From: Bradyrhizobium manausense
Lineage (GTDB): Bacteria > Pseudomonadota > Alphaproteobacteria > Rhizobiales > Xanthobacteraceae
Direction of reading: 5' to 3'
Length of the DNA: 64,000 nt
Assembly (NCBI RefSeq): GCF_018131105.1
Contig: NZ_JAFCJI010000001.1
Span: forward strand, 372,001-436,000
Under the pieces are notes generated by a model that was not told the origin of the DNA, did no database searches, and saw nothing but the letters and a program-made list of their open reading frames with translations. Below are positions 16,965-25,069 of the stretch, in pieces. Made by a program: the position numbers and the translations under genes. How positions within the stretch are numbered: position 1 is the first letter of the stretch; each line of letters opens with the position of its first letter.

Positions 16965-18117
16965 GCCGACAACCACGCGCGTCGTCGGCCGCGATGTCGG
17001 CAACGGGCAGGGCGTTGCCGTCACGATTGCCGACGGCCGCATCGCGGCGATCGAGCCGACCGCTCCTGAGCCTGCGGCTCCTTATGTCGCCGCGGGCCTG
17101 ATTGACCTGCAAGTCAACGGTTATGGCGGCCTAGACTTCAATGACGGGATGCTGACGGCGGAACGCGTGTCCGCGCTGACGTTGATGATGACCGGCCTCG
17201 GCGTCACCACCTATTTGCCAACGCTGATCACCGCGTCGCGCGCCTCGCTGGTCTCTGCACTATCAGCCATCGCCGCGGCGCGGCGCCAGGATTCGCTTTG
17301 CGCCCGGATGATTCCCTTCGTCCATGTCGAAGGTCCCTATCTCGCCCCAGAAGATGGCCCGCGTGGCGCGCATCCGCGCGAACATGTCCGCGCGCCTGAT
17401 CTCGACGAGGTCGCCGAATGGCAGCGCGTCAGTGGCGGTCTGGTCGGCAAGATCACGCTATCGCCGCATCACGATCAGGTCTCGAGCTTCATCCGCGCGG
17501 CGGTCGGCCAGGGCATTCTGGTCGCGATCGGCCATACTTCGGCAACATCAGACCAGATTCATGAAGCCGCCTTGGCCGGGGCGCGGCTGTCCACCCATCT
17601 CGGCAATGGTGCTTCGGCGATGTTGCCGCGGCACCCGAACTTCATCTGGGCGCAATTGGCCAACGAGCGGCTCGACGCCGGTTTCATCGCCGACGGTTTC
17701 CATCTCCCGGCGGATACGTTCAAGGCCATGCTGCGCGCCAAGGGACTGGACCGCGCCTATCTCGTCTCGGATACCGCAGCGGTCGCCGGCATGCCGCCGG
17801 GGATCTATGACCAGCCGATCGGCGGCCGCGTCGAGCTCGCAAGCGACGGGCGTCTCAGCGTGGCCGGAACGCCATATCTGGCGGGCGCAAGCCGGCCTCT
17901 GTGCCAGGATGTGGCGCTGGCCGTCCGCATGGCCGACCTGACGCTTGCAGATGGAATGCGGCTTGCGACCATCAATCCCGGCAGCTTTGCCGGTGGCCGT
18001 GGGCGGCTTGCCGTCGGCGAAGTGGCCGACCTGATCCTGTTCGACTGGGAGCAGGGTGCCGCTTCGCTGGCGATCCGGGAGACCTATGTGGCGGGGCAAA
18101 GGTTCGTTGCCCAATGA
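16957..18117 (+). CDS. nagA: N-acetylglucosamine-6-phosphate deacetylase-like amidohydrolase
   Basis: 386-residue TIM-barrel metal hydrolase that would remove the acetyl group from an N-acetyl-amino-sugar 6-phosphate before the deaminase acts. Motifs: GLIDLQVNGYGGLDFND (residues about 47-63), HVEGPYLAPEDGPRGAHP (metal Glu), AIGHTSA, STHLGNGASAMLPRHPN and VSDTAAVAGMPPG with the catalytic Asp. The length matches the family. The start overlaps nagB by eight bases. No matching sugar kinase or phosphotransferase gene lies nearby. Confidence 0.88.
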   Translation: MPEPTTTRVVGRDVGNGQGVAVTIADGRIAAIEPTAPEPAAPYVAAGLIDLQVNGYGGLDFNDGMLTAERVSALTLMMTGLGVTTYLPTLITASRASLVSALSAIAAARRQDSLCARMIPFVHVEGPYLAPEDGPRGAHPREHVRAPDLDEVAEWQRVSGGLVGKITLSPHHDQVSSFIRAAVGQGILVAIGHTSATSDQIHEAALAGARLSTHLGNGASAMLPRHPNFIWAQLANERLDAGFIADGFHLPADTFKAMLRAKGLDRAYLVSDTAAVAGMPPGIYDQPIGGRVELASDGRLSVAGTPYLAGASRPLCQDVALAVRMADLTLADGMRLATINPGSFAGGRGRLAVGEVADLILFDWEQGAASLAIRETYVAGQRFVAQ

Positions 18118-18153
18118 TGACGCTCGCCTGCTGCGATCGGCAGCATCGGCGTC

Positions 18154-18178
18154 GCTTGACGCGCAACCGGTTGCATAG
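18154..18178. promoter_or_regulatory. LacI-type operator before the ABC transporter operon
   Basis: An exact 25-base copy of 16078-16102, with GCAACCGGTTGC at 18163-18174. TTGACG at 18157-18162 precedes the palindrome, with CAGATT or GATTAT as possible -10 boxes, and the binding-protein ATG follows 47 bases after the site. The shared operator ties the transporter to the nagB/nagA-like genes in one LacI regulon. Confidence 0.8.
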
Positions 18179-18225
18179 CAGATTATTGAACAAGCGCAGT
18201 CGCAATCGCACGGAGGGGGATCACG

Positions 18226-19557
18226 ATGTCTGAAGCTAGTCTCGAGCAACCCGTCATCAGGCATCGCCGCGCCGATCGTCGCTCCGGCCTTGTCGCCGCG
18301 TCGATCATCGGCGCCGCACTGCTTGCCGGTATCTCCACGGCACAGGCACAGAAGCTGACGGTGTGGAGCGGCTATCCCGAGATGGAGCCGTTCTACCGCC
18401 ACGTCGCCGATGGCATGAAGGCCAAATTTCCAAAACTCGACGTCTCGATCGAGGCGATCCCGCTGCGCGAACACGAAAAGCGCGTCGCGCTCGCGCTCGC
18501 CTCGGGCGGCAACAACAGTGCCCTGGTGATCGAATTGAATGCCGCCAGCGCCGCGCGCTACGCCAACAACGATTTGCTGCCGAAGGCGCCGGCCAATGTC
18601 GCGGCTTTCGTCTCTGACACGGCGAACTTCAGCGACTTCTTCCGTGACCGCGCCAGCGTTGGTGGCACTGTTTACGGCGTGCCGCTGTTCCGCGGCCAGG
18701 TGTCGTTGTTCTACAACCTCGACATGTTCAAGGCTGCGGGCCTCTCCAAGCCGCCCGCGACCATGGATGAGTACAATACCTATGCCGAGAAGCTGACGCA
18801 GCGCGACGCCTCGGGCAAAGCCACCGTATCCGGCTGGAGCCTGCGCCTCTCGGGCGGCGGCCAGGGCGTCGCCGAAAAATTCTGGATCAACCTGTTCCAG
18901 TTCGGCGGCAGTATCCTCACGCAAACGGCCGACGGCAAATGGAAGTCGACGCTTGCCAATGAAGCCGGACGGAAGGCGCTGAAGCAATATCTCATCAACA
19001 TCCACAAGACGAAAACCGTGACGCCAGAGATGCCGGCCGACGCCGAAGCTTTTGAGCGTGGCCAGACCGCGATGTTCATCCGCGAGTCCTGGGTGATCGG
19101 CGACATCGCCAAGAAGGCGCCCACCCTCGCCTACGCCACCGCGCCGCTGCCGCGCGGCTCGATGAGCGTGCCGGTCAATCTTTATGTCAGCGCCAAGGGC
19201 GCTGAAGCCGACGCCGCCTGGGCCTTCGCGCTTGCCGCCGACGAGCCGGAAAATCAACTCTGGATGCTTAAGAACGTGGGCTGGCTGCCGAACCGTGCTG
19301 GCCTCGACACGACGGCGATCACCTCATCGGTGCCGGCCTTCAGCGCCTTCGTCAGCAACCCGAAGGGCTATGAGCTGTTCGCTGTGCCGGCGATCGACGT
19401 CAGCGACGAAGTCTTGACCAGGGTCGCCGCCAAACTGGTCGCAGCCTTCGCCGACGCCAAGCTCGCCGATGACGACAAGGCGATCGACGCGCTGCTGCTG
19501 GCCTCCGAGACCGAAATCAACGAGATCCTGAAGCGCGAAGGCATGCTCGGCAAGTGA
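18226..19557 (+). CDS. Extracellular solute-binding protein of a sugar ABC transporter
   Basis: 443 residues with a long N-region before the hydrophobic signal (AASIIGAALLAGISTAQAQ near residues 25-43). The mature part is MalE-like: KLTVWSGYPEMEPFY, ALASGGNNSALVIELNAASAA, GTVYGVPLFRGQVSLFYN, ERGQTAMFIRESW. The TVWSGYPE start and the operator-linked neighbours suggest an amino-sugar or N-acetylated sugar oligomer as ligand, but this is inference. It begins the transporter operon under the second LacI operator. Confidence 0.9.
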   Translation: MSEASLEQPVIRHRRADRRSGLVAASIIGAALLAGISTAQAQKLTVWSGYPEMEPFYRHVADGMKAKFPKLDVSIEAIPLREHEKRVALALASGGNNSALVIELNAASAARYANNDLLPKAPANVAAFVSDTANFSDFFRDRASVGGTVYGVPLFRGQVSLFYNLDMFKAAGLSKPPATMDEYNTYAEKLTQRDASGKATVSGWSLRLSGGGQGVAEKFWINLFQFGGSILTQTADGKWKSTLANEAGRKALKQYLINIHKTKTVTPEMPADAEAFERGQTAMFIRESWVIGDIAKKAPTLAYATAPLPRGSMSVPVNLYVSAKGAEADAAWAFALAADEPENQLWMLKNVGWLPNRAGLDTTAITSSVPAFSAFVSNPKGYELFAVPAIDVSDEVLTRVAAKLVAAFADAKLADDDKAIDALLLASETEINEILKREGMLGK

Positions 19558-19607
19558 TGCGTCAAAAGTGATGCGCCCGAGCGTGCGACGTCGCGTGTGA
19601 GAGCCAG

Positions 19608-20498
19608 ATGCTGGAGCGAAAAAAATGGATCTTTGCGATCCTCGCGCTCCTGCCGATCCTGGCCATCTACGCCGTGGTCAGGCTGTATCCGATCGCTGAG
19701 ACGCTCCGTCTCAGCCTCTACCGATGGAATATCCTGTCGAAGAACAAGCCGTTTATTGGTCTCGACAATTTCGCCGAGCTGATCGGCGATCCCCTGTTTC
19801 GCGAGGCCTTGCTCAACACCACCATCATCGCCTTCGGGGTGTTGATCGTCACGATCCCGACCGCATTGTTTCTCGCCGCGTTGATCTACCATCGGACGCG
19901 GTCGCGCTTCGCCGGCTTCTATGAAACCGCGGTGTTCCTGCCTCACGTGGTGTCGCTGGTGCCGGCCGCATTGGCCTGGAAGTGGATTTTTGATGCGAGG
20001 CTCGGTCCGCTCAACGCTTTGCTCGGCTGGTTTGGCGTCGAGCCGAAAGCGTGGCTGTTCGACCCTGCGTTGTCGGTGGTCTGCATCATCGTGCTCTGCG
20101 CATGGCAGGCGCTCGGCTATGCGGTGCTGATCTATCTGGTCGGCTTCAAGAATCTGCCGCAGTCGCTGTACGAGGCCGCGCGCCTCGATGGCGCCTCACC
20201 GGTGCAATCCTTCTGGTATCTGTCGATCCCGCTGCTCAAGCCGATCACGCTGTATGTTTCGGTCGTCACCCTGGTGTCCGGCTTCAACGTCTATGCGCAG
20301 GCCTTCATCCTCGCCTCGGACGTGCAGGGAGCGCCAGGCCGCCAGGTGCGCGTGCTGGTGCTCGACATGCTCGAAAACAGTTTTCGCAATTACCGCGTCG
20401 GCTACGCGGCTTCTGAAGCCGTGGTGTTGCTGGTGATGGTGCTGATCCTGACGCTGATCCAGTTCACCCTGTTGCGCGAGAAGGGCGGCCGGACATGA
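19608..20498 (+). CDS. Sugar ABC transporter permease, MalF type
   Basis: 296 residues, six hydrophobic segments, EAA loop SLYEAARLDGASPVQSFWYL near residue 185. It starts with a positively charged MLERKKW followed directly by a membrane helix. It overlaps the next permease by four bases. Together with 20495-21373 it forms the channel of the LacI-controlled importer. Confidence 0.9.
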   Translation: MLERKKWIFAILALLPILAIYAVVRLYPIAETLRLSLYRWNILSKNKPFIGLDNFAELIGDPLFREALLNTTIIAFGVLIVTIPTALFLAALIYHRTRSRFAGFYETAVFLPHVVSLVPAALAWKWIFDARLGPLNALLGWFGVEPKAWLFDPALSVVCIIVLCAWQALGYAVLIYLVGFKNLPQSLYEAARLDGASPVQSFWYLSIPLLKPITLYVSVVTLVSGFNVYAQAFILASDVQGAPGRQVRVLVLDMLENSFRNYRVGYAASEAVVLLVMVLILTLIQFTLLREKGGRT

Positions 20499-21373
20499 CC
20501 ATGGCCTCGCATGTGCCAGACAATGTCGTCGGCGACGATAGTCGCCGCCTGAAGGCACGGCTGGCCAATCTCGCCATCGATGCCTTCCTGATCGCCTTTG
20601 GTCTGACGATGCTGCTGCCGCTGGTGTTCCTGGTCGCCAACGCCTTCAAGACGCCGCAGGAAATCCTGGTCTGGCCGCCGACCATTGTTCCGCACGACCC
20701 GACCCTGGACAATTTCAAGTCCGTTCTGGCCGAGACGCCGCTCCTGATCTGGATATGGAACAGTCTGTTGTTCGCGTGCCTCTCGACCGCGTCGATCATG
20801 ACGACGTCGGCGATCTCCGGCTACATCTTGGGCAAGTTTTCGTCCAAAATTCTCACCGCAGTTTTTGCCACCATCCTGGCGACCGCGATCGTTCCGTTCG
20901 AGGTTTACATGATCCCGCTGTACTTTCAGGTGAAGGCGCTCGGCGCGTTGAATTCTGTCTGGGGACTGCTGGTCGGCTATCTCGTGATGAGCTTTGGCAT
21001 CTTCTTGATTCGGCAGAACGTCATTCACTCGATCCCCGACGAACTGCTCGAAGCTGCGCGCATCGATGGTGCTGGCGAATTCTGGGTGTTCTTCTATATC
21101 GTGCTGCCGCTATTGCGGGCGCCGCTTGCGGCGCTTGGCGTTCTCGCGTTTTTTCAGGCTTGGACCGCCTTTACCTGGCCGCTGATTGTCAGCTCGAGCA
21201 AGACGTCCTACCCCATCGAGGTGGGGCTTGCGCTGTTTCAGACCGGCTTTACCGTGGATGTCGGTCGCCTTAGTGCTGCGTCAGCCGTCGTATTGATCCC
21301 CAGTGTCACGCTGTTCGTGTTCTTGCGCCGCCACTTCGTGCAGGGCGTCGCAAGCACGGGCCTGAAGGAATGA
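20495..21373 (+). CDS. Sugar ABC transporter permease, MalG type
   Basis: 292 residues, six hydrophobic segments, EAA loop ELLEAARIDGAGEFWVFFYI near residue 183 and the MalG-like C-terminus LRRHFVQGVASTGLKE. It starts inside the end of the MalF-type gene and ends in an ATGA overlap with the oxidoreductase. No ATP-binding subunit is encoded in this operon, so an ATPase from another locus must energise it. Confidence 0.9.
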   Translation: MTMASHVPDNVVGDDSRRLKARLANLAIDAFLIAFGLTMLLPLVFLVANAFKTPQEILVWPPTIVPHDPTLDNFKSVLAETPLLIWIWNSLLFACLSTASIMTTSAISGYILGKFSSKILTAVFATILATAIVPFEVYMIPLYFQVKALGALNSVWGLLVGYLVMSFGIFLIRQNVIHSIPDELLEAARIDGAGEFWVFFYIVLPLLRAPLAALGVLAFFQAWTAFTWPLIVSSSKTSYPIEVGLALFQTGFTVDVGRLSAASAVVLIPSVTLFVFLRRHFVQGVASTGLKE

Positions 21374-22404
21374 GCATGAACGCCCCGTTGATCACAAAGT
21401 CGAAGCAGCGCGTCGCGTTGATCGGTCTCGGCATGGCTGTCACCCCGCACGCCCGAGCGCTCCGGGATCTGTCCGCTAGGGTCGATGTCGTCTACGCCTA
21501 CAGTCCGACGCCGGCGCGACGCGAGGCTTTCGGTCGTGACTTCGATTTTCCGCAGACCGACCGACTCGAAACCATTTTGGAGGATCGCTCGGTCGAAGCG
21601 GTCTTGGTCCTGACGCCGCCCAACACCCATCTTGATATCGTCCGCCGTTGCGCCGCCGCAAGCAAGCACGTCCTGTTGGAAAAGCCCGTCGAGATAAGCA
21701 CGGCGCGCGCCCAAGCCCTGGTCGCTGTGACCCGCGCTGCCGGAGTTCGGCTCGGCGTCGTCTTGCAGAACCGCTACCGTCCAGCTTGCCTTACGTTGAA
21801 GGCGGTTGTGGACCAAGGCCGGCTCGGGCGCCTCGTCGGTGTCTCCGCCGTCACCAATAACTGGCGGCCGCAATCCTATTATGACCAGCCCGGCCGCGGC
21901 ACGCTTGCCCGCGACGGCGGTGGCGTGCTGCTGACTCAGGCCATTCACACACTCGATTTGATGCTGTCCTTTGCTGGCGTCCCGCAACAGGTCACCGGCT
22001 TTGTCGCGACCAGCCCGATCCACCGTATGGAAACCGAAGACATCGCGGTCGCCGCGATCCGCTACGCCGACGGCGCCATCGGCGCGGTCAGCGCCACGAC
22101 GTGCGCCTTTCCCGGTTTGCCGGAACGCATCGAACTAATCGGCGCGGCCGGCGTCGCCGTTCTTGATGGCACCAAGCTGAAGATCGCGTTCCACTCCGGC
22201 GAGGTGCTTGAAGCCGGAGATGCCACCGCCGGCGGCGGTAACGGCGCCGATCCTATGGCCTTCCCTCACGCCTACCATCGGGCGCTGATCTCTGATTTTC
22301 TCGACGCCATCCGTGACGGCCGCGATCCGGTAATCTCAGGCGAAGAGGCACTCAAAGTGCATCGCTTCATCGATGCGCTGATGGCCTCCAACAGCAACAG
22401 TTGA
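21370..22404 (+). CDS. Gfo/Idh/MocA-family NAD(P)-dependent oxidoreductase
   Basis: 344 residues. The N-terminal Rossmann domain has VALIGLGMAVTPHARAL (a GxGxxx variant), VLTPPNTHLDIVRRCAAA and LLEKPVEIS with the family's EKP catalytic lysine. The C-terminal sheet domain includes GGGVLLTQAIHTLDLML with the conserved His. Such enzymes oxidise or reduce sugars, inositols or amino sugars. Its start is coupled to the permease gene, so it should act on the imported compound or on the nagA/nagB-linked pathway. ATG 21376 is an alternative start. Confidence 0.87.
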   Translation: MSMNAPLITKSKQRVALIGLGMAVTPHARALRDLSARVDVVYAYSPTPARREAFGRDFDFPQTDRLETILEDRSVEAVLVLTPPNTHLDIVRRCAAASKHVLLEKPVEISTARAQALVAVTRAAGVRLGVVLQNRYRPACLTLKAVVDQGRLGRLVGVSAVTNNWRPQSYYDQPGRGTLARDGGGVLLTQAIHTLDLMLSFAGVPQQVTGFVATSPIHRMETEDIAVAAIRYADGAIGAVSATTCAFPGLPERIELIGAAGVAVLDGTKLKIAFHSGEVLEAGDATAGGGNGADPMAFPHAYHRALISDFLDAIRDGRDPVISGEEALKVHRFIDALMASNSNS

Positions 22405-22636
22405 AATGATCACTGTGGCATCGGCTCGCTCGAACTGCCAGTGGACCAGCAACTCAGTGACCTGAGCATTGTTGAGGGGGGAACTCTCAACTTTCTTCCT
22501 CTTGTCGCGGTCGACATCGCCCTAAGGTGTTCTCCAGAGTCGGTCCGGATTCTGCGATGGCCCCTGCCATTGAAACAATGGGCGGGAGCCTATTGGGAGG
22601 CCTTCCATGCGTTCAAAATTCCCGGCGCCTATGATG

Positions 22637-22668
22637 ACTGATAAGGTTTGGTCGCAAACCTTATCAGT
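22637..22668. repeat. Perfect 14-bp stem palindrome after the LacI-controlled operon
   Basis: ACTGATAAGGTTTG (22637-22650), loop GTCG, CAAACCTTATCAGT (22655-22668): fourteen perfect pairs. It shares GACTGATAAGG with two copies near 14.9 kb. There is no T-run, so it is either a non-canonical transcript end or a dispersed palindromic element. The region 22405-22636 before it holds only a 66-codon frame (22441-22641, ending AFKIPGAYDD) that I do not recognise and would not call a gene on its own. Confidence 0.6.
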
Positions 22669-22685
22669 GGCCTCCTGAGAGGAGG

Positions 22686-22955
22686 CTAGGCTTTCGCGGC
22701 TTGCTCCGGTGAGGGAGCAGGCGAGCGCGATGCCGCGATGGATACAATATGCCCTCGCATTCCAGAAACGATCCATTCTGCTGGCGAAACTGGAATTTGA
22801 CGTACCGTTCGTGGCCAATTGACAGCTGCTGGCCCATTGCTGATCGTTGCTCGAAGCACCCGCGTAACGGCGGCCAAGTCTTCGTTCGCAACGTAGATGC
22901 AAAGATACGCCCGGGCAGTCACAGTTCGTGAAGTCTCCGACCGGCGCCGCCTCAC
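22686..22955 (-). CDS. Hypothetical small protein, coupled to 22952-23455
   Basis: 89 residues from a GTG that overlaps the stop of the upstream minus-strand gene in a GTGA junction, the pattern of translational coupling. The protein begins with an arginine-rich stretch (MRRRRSETSR) and has a mixed alpha/beta look (ARAYLCIYVANEDLAAVTRV). No family was recognised. The overlap and the sensible composition argue that it is real, but the alternative frame 22522-22902 on the same strand is also open, so confidence is modest. Confidence 0.45.
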   Translation of the reverse strand: MRRRRSETSRTVTARAYLCIYVANEDLAAVTRVLRATISNGPAAVNWPRTVRQIPVSPAEWIVSGMRGHIVSIAASRSPAPSPEQAAKA

Positions 22956-23455
22956 TTGTCCTTTTCGCTGGTTACCACCGCGCGCAAGGACGCAGGCTTA
23001 CTTCCTTTCGGAAGGGGCGCGTCAACGACCAGGCTGTCAAGCTCCATGTTGGGCGCGGCCTTGATCACTACGTCCTCCGGCACGCTGTCGCTGGGGCCGT
23101 ACCAAGGCGATTTCTCGATAGCGCCGCCCTCGAGCGCTTGCGCCATCAACTGCCCGATTTCCGGTCCCGTTAGCGGGACCAGGCTTCCGCTTTCGTTCTT
23201 GTAGAGCTGGGGACAAAAATAGAGTGCGTGTATCCTTGGATCGTATCCATCTATGACAAGGAAATACTGCGGCTTGCCGAATAGTCTGCGCTTCTTTACG
23301 AGCTTTCGCTCCTGCGTAGTCAATGCGACCCGGAGCTTGTCGCGTTGCTGGCCGACAATGGTCGCCGCTTCCAAGAGCACAAGCCAATCTCTCGTTTCAG
23401 CGTTGTCCGCGTGAACGGGAACTAGAGTGCCGCGCTGTCCACCAAAGATGCCCAT
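22952..23455 (-). CDS. Hypothetical protein
   Basis: 167 residues, cytoplasmic by appearance (no signal or membrane segment). It contains a basic central part (ERKLVKKRRLFGKPQYF), a DGYDPRIHALYFCPQLYKNE segment and an acidic-hydrophobic tail ending in SEKDK. I do not recognise a family. Codon usage looks like the neighbours and the opposite strand has only fragmented frames. It is divergent from the IclR gene and followed by a coupled small gene. Confidence 0.6.
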   Translation of the reverse strand: MGIFGGQRGTLVPVHADNAETRDWLVLLEAATIVGQQRDKLRVALTTQERKLVKKRRLFGKPQYFLVIDGYDPRIHALYFCPQLYKNESGSLVPLTGPEIGQLMAQALEGGAIEKSPWYGPSDSVPEDVVIKAAPNMELDSLVVDAPLPKGSKPASLRAVVTSEKDK

Positions 23456-23758
23456 ACAGCCAGACTACCAAGGCGCCACGTGACGTCAACTGGGCGAGCG
23501 GACACGGGCCGAAACGGCTTTCAGCAAGCCCACTGCTTGCATTTTCCAGGAAAAAGCTGCGCTCCGGCGCCTTCCTTGGTCGATAGCCCTCGGTACGAAG
23601 GACCAGCGCGGTGCGTGGAGGGCACGCTCATCGTCGAAAGAGAGACGTCGCCGGCAGCGCATCGCGAAGCAGATTCGCGCAATGTCGTTGTTTCACCTGT
23701 TGAAATCGCGTTTCATTTATTGTACGACGAACGTTCAATCGAGGAAACGTGGACGCAA
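23456..23758. other. Intergenic region between divergent hypothetical and IclR genes
   Basis: About 300 bases without a convincing gene. The long frame of the IclR gene runs through it but has no homology. A half-site GTTTCAT at 23709-23715, followed by ATTGTAC, resembles one arm of the IclR palindromes found at 24639 and 27832 and could be an autoregulatory site. Promoters for both divergent genes must lie here. Confidence 0.4.
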
Positions 23759-24616
23759 ATGCCTAAGCGGGTCTTGACCAGCGCTCAATCTGAGAAAGAA
23801 GAGAATGATAGCCCGGTCGGCTCGGTTCGCGTGCTTGATCGCGCCATGCGTATTCTGAAGCACTTGGCGCAGCAGCCTGGTGGATTGAACCTGACGAAGC
23901 TGAGCTCGGAAATTGATCTCCACAAAGCGACCGTTCTCAGGTTCTTGCGCACGATGGAGCAGGGCGGGTTTGTCGCTTCCGGAAGCGACGGAAAAAGCTG
24001 GCGTCTTGGCCCGGCCTTTCTCGACATCAACATGCGCATGTTGGTTCGCCACGACATACGCGAGATCGCTCGGCCCGAGATGGAGGCCTTATCCGCCCGG
24101 ACCGGTCAGACAGTTCAGCTTGCTCTCATGTCAGAGGGCGCTGTTGTCTACATCGGCAAGGTCGAGCCCGCTGAACTTCCGTTGAAAATTAATACCCAGA
24201 TTGGCACGCGTCGGCCCATTCATTGCACGAGCCTCGGCAAGGTAATGGCTGCATTTGGTGACCAGACAGAGATGGAGCGAGCTGTAAGAGCGTCCGGAAT
24301 GCAGCGCTTCACGTCGCAAACCATCACGTCGTTGCCGCAGTTGCGCGAAGAATTTTCCGGCATTCGAGCCCGAGGCTACGCAATTGATGACCGGGAGTAC
24401 AACGATCTTGTTGCTTGCGTGGCGGCACCCATTCGTGACGCCAGTGGCGACGTGATCGCGGCGTTGAGCGTCTCGACCTTCGGGATGTCAGTCGGCAGCG
24501 CGTCCTTTCGCAGGCTCATTCCGAGCTCCGTTGATGCAGCCAAGCGAATTTCCGCAATGGTGGGTTGGAAGGAAAGTGCTGCATCGAGAGGTCGAGAGAC
24601 CACGCACAAAGCGTAA
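23759..24616 (+). CDS. IclR-family transcriptional regulator
   Basis: 285 residues. After a charged N-tail comes the winged helix (SVRVLDRAMRILKHLAQQPG, LTKLSSEIDLHKATVLRFLR near residues 25-75), then the IclR sensor domain (VQLALMSEGAVVYIGKVE, HCTSLGKVMAAF, GYAIDDREYNDLVACVAAPI). The in-frame ATG 23759 is chosen over 23480 because homology begins just after it and GAGGAA lies 12 bases upstream. It is the natural binder of the tandem palindromes before the SMP-30 operon and before the aldolase/transporter operon. Ligand is probably a sugar-acid intermediate. Confidence 0.88.
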   Translation: MPKRVLTSAQSEKEENDSPVGSVRVLDRAMRILKHLAQQPGGLNLTKLSSEIDLHKATVLRFLRTMEQGGFVASGSDGKSWRLGPAFLDINMRMLVRHDIREIARPEMEALSARTGQTVQLALMSEGAVVYIGKVEPAELPLKINTQIGTRRPIHCTSLGKVMAAFGDQTEMERAVRASGMQRFTSQTITSLPQLREEFSGIRARGYAIDDREYNDLVACVAAPIRDASGDVIAALSVSTFGMSVGSASFRRLIPSSVDAAKRISAMVGWKESAASRGRETTHKA

Positions 24617-24638
24617 AGGACAGGCAAGTCGGCGCTTT

Positions 24639-24675
24639 GTTTCATCAGATGAAACCAGATTTTAATTGATGAAAT
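24639..24675. promoter_or_regulatory. Tandem IclR-type palindromes before the SMP-30 operon
   Basis: GTTTCATCAGATGAAAC at 24639-24655 is a perfect 17-base palindrome. A weaker partner, ATTTTAATTGATGAAAT, lies at 24659-24675; its right half GATGAAAT is conserved. Centres are 20 bases apart, the same arrangement as at 27832-27868. Proposed operator pair for the IclR protein encoded just upstream. Confidence 0.7.
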
Positions 24676-25069
24676 CCGGGGCAGATGATAGCCAGTTTGA
24701 AGGTGCGCCAGCCTGGTCAAGGGACGTATGTGCGGATCTCGGGCAACTCGTTGTGCCTGCGACCGCGGTTGCGGCTCCGGACAGGCGGCAATGAATTTCA
24801 GGCTCGCGCTGTTTCGAGCCGGGGCTGCAGGATTCGCTCATGTCGGTTGAAGGGCGTTTTTGTAACCATCGAATAGTTTTGGTTGAGGTTTCGAGCTTCG
24901 CGAGCCTTGGTCGTGGCGCCGTACGCGGGAAAGTCGCGGCTTCGTTGTCGAGCAGGAAAGCGCTGCGTGCCGGACATGGGCCATGTGGAGCAACGCGCCT
25001 GAATCATCAGTGGATGCCGACGCCGGCGTCGGCAATGCGGGCGACACGAACAGTCCTCGTGGCCGCAGC
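24676..25069. other. Intergenic region before the SMP-30 gene
   Basis: About 390 bases without a convincing gene. Short frames exist on both strands (for example about 41 codons from ATG 24670), but none shows homology, a ribosome site and a sensible length together. It may be the 5' leader of the operon controlled at 24639-24675, or a site of past deletion. Confidence 0.4.

Noticed and set aside
17548..19257. 569-codon minus-strand frame opposite nagA and the binding-protein gene
   Set aside because: Spans two real genes and their operator in antisense; no domain seen.
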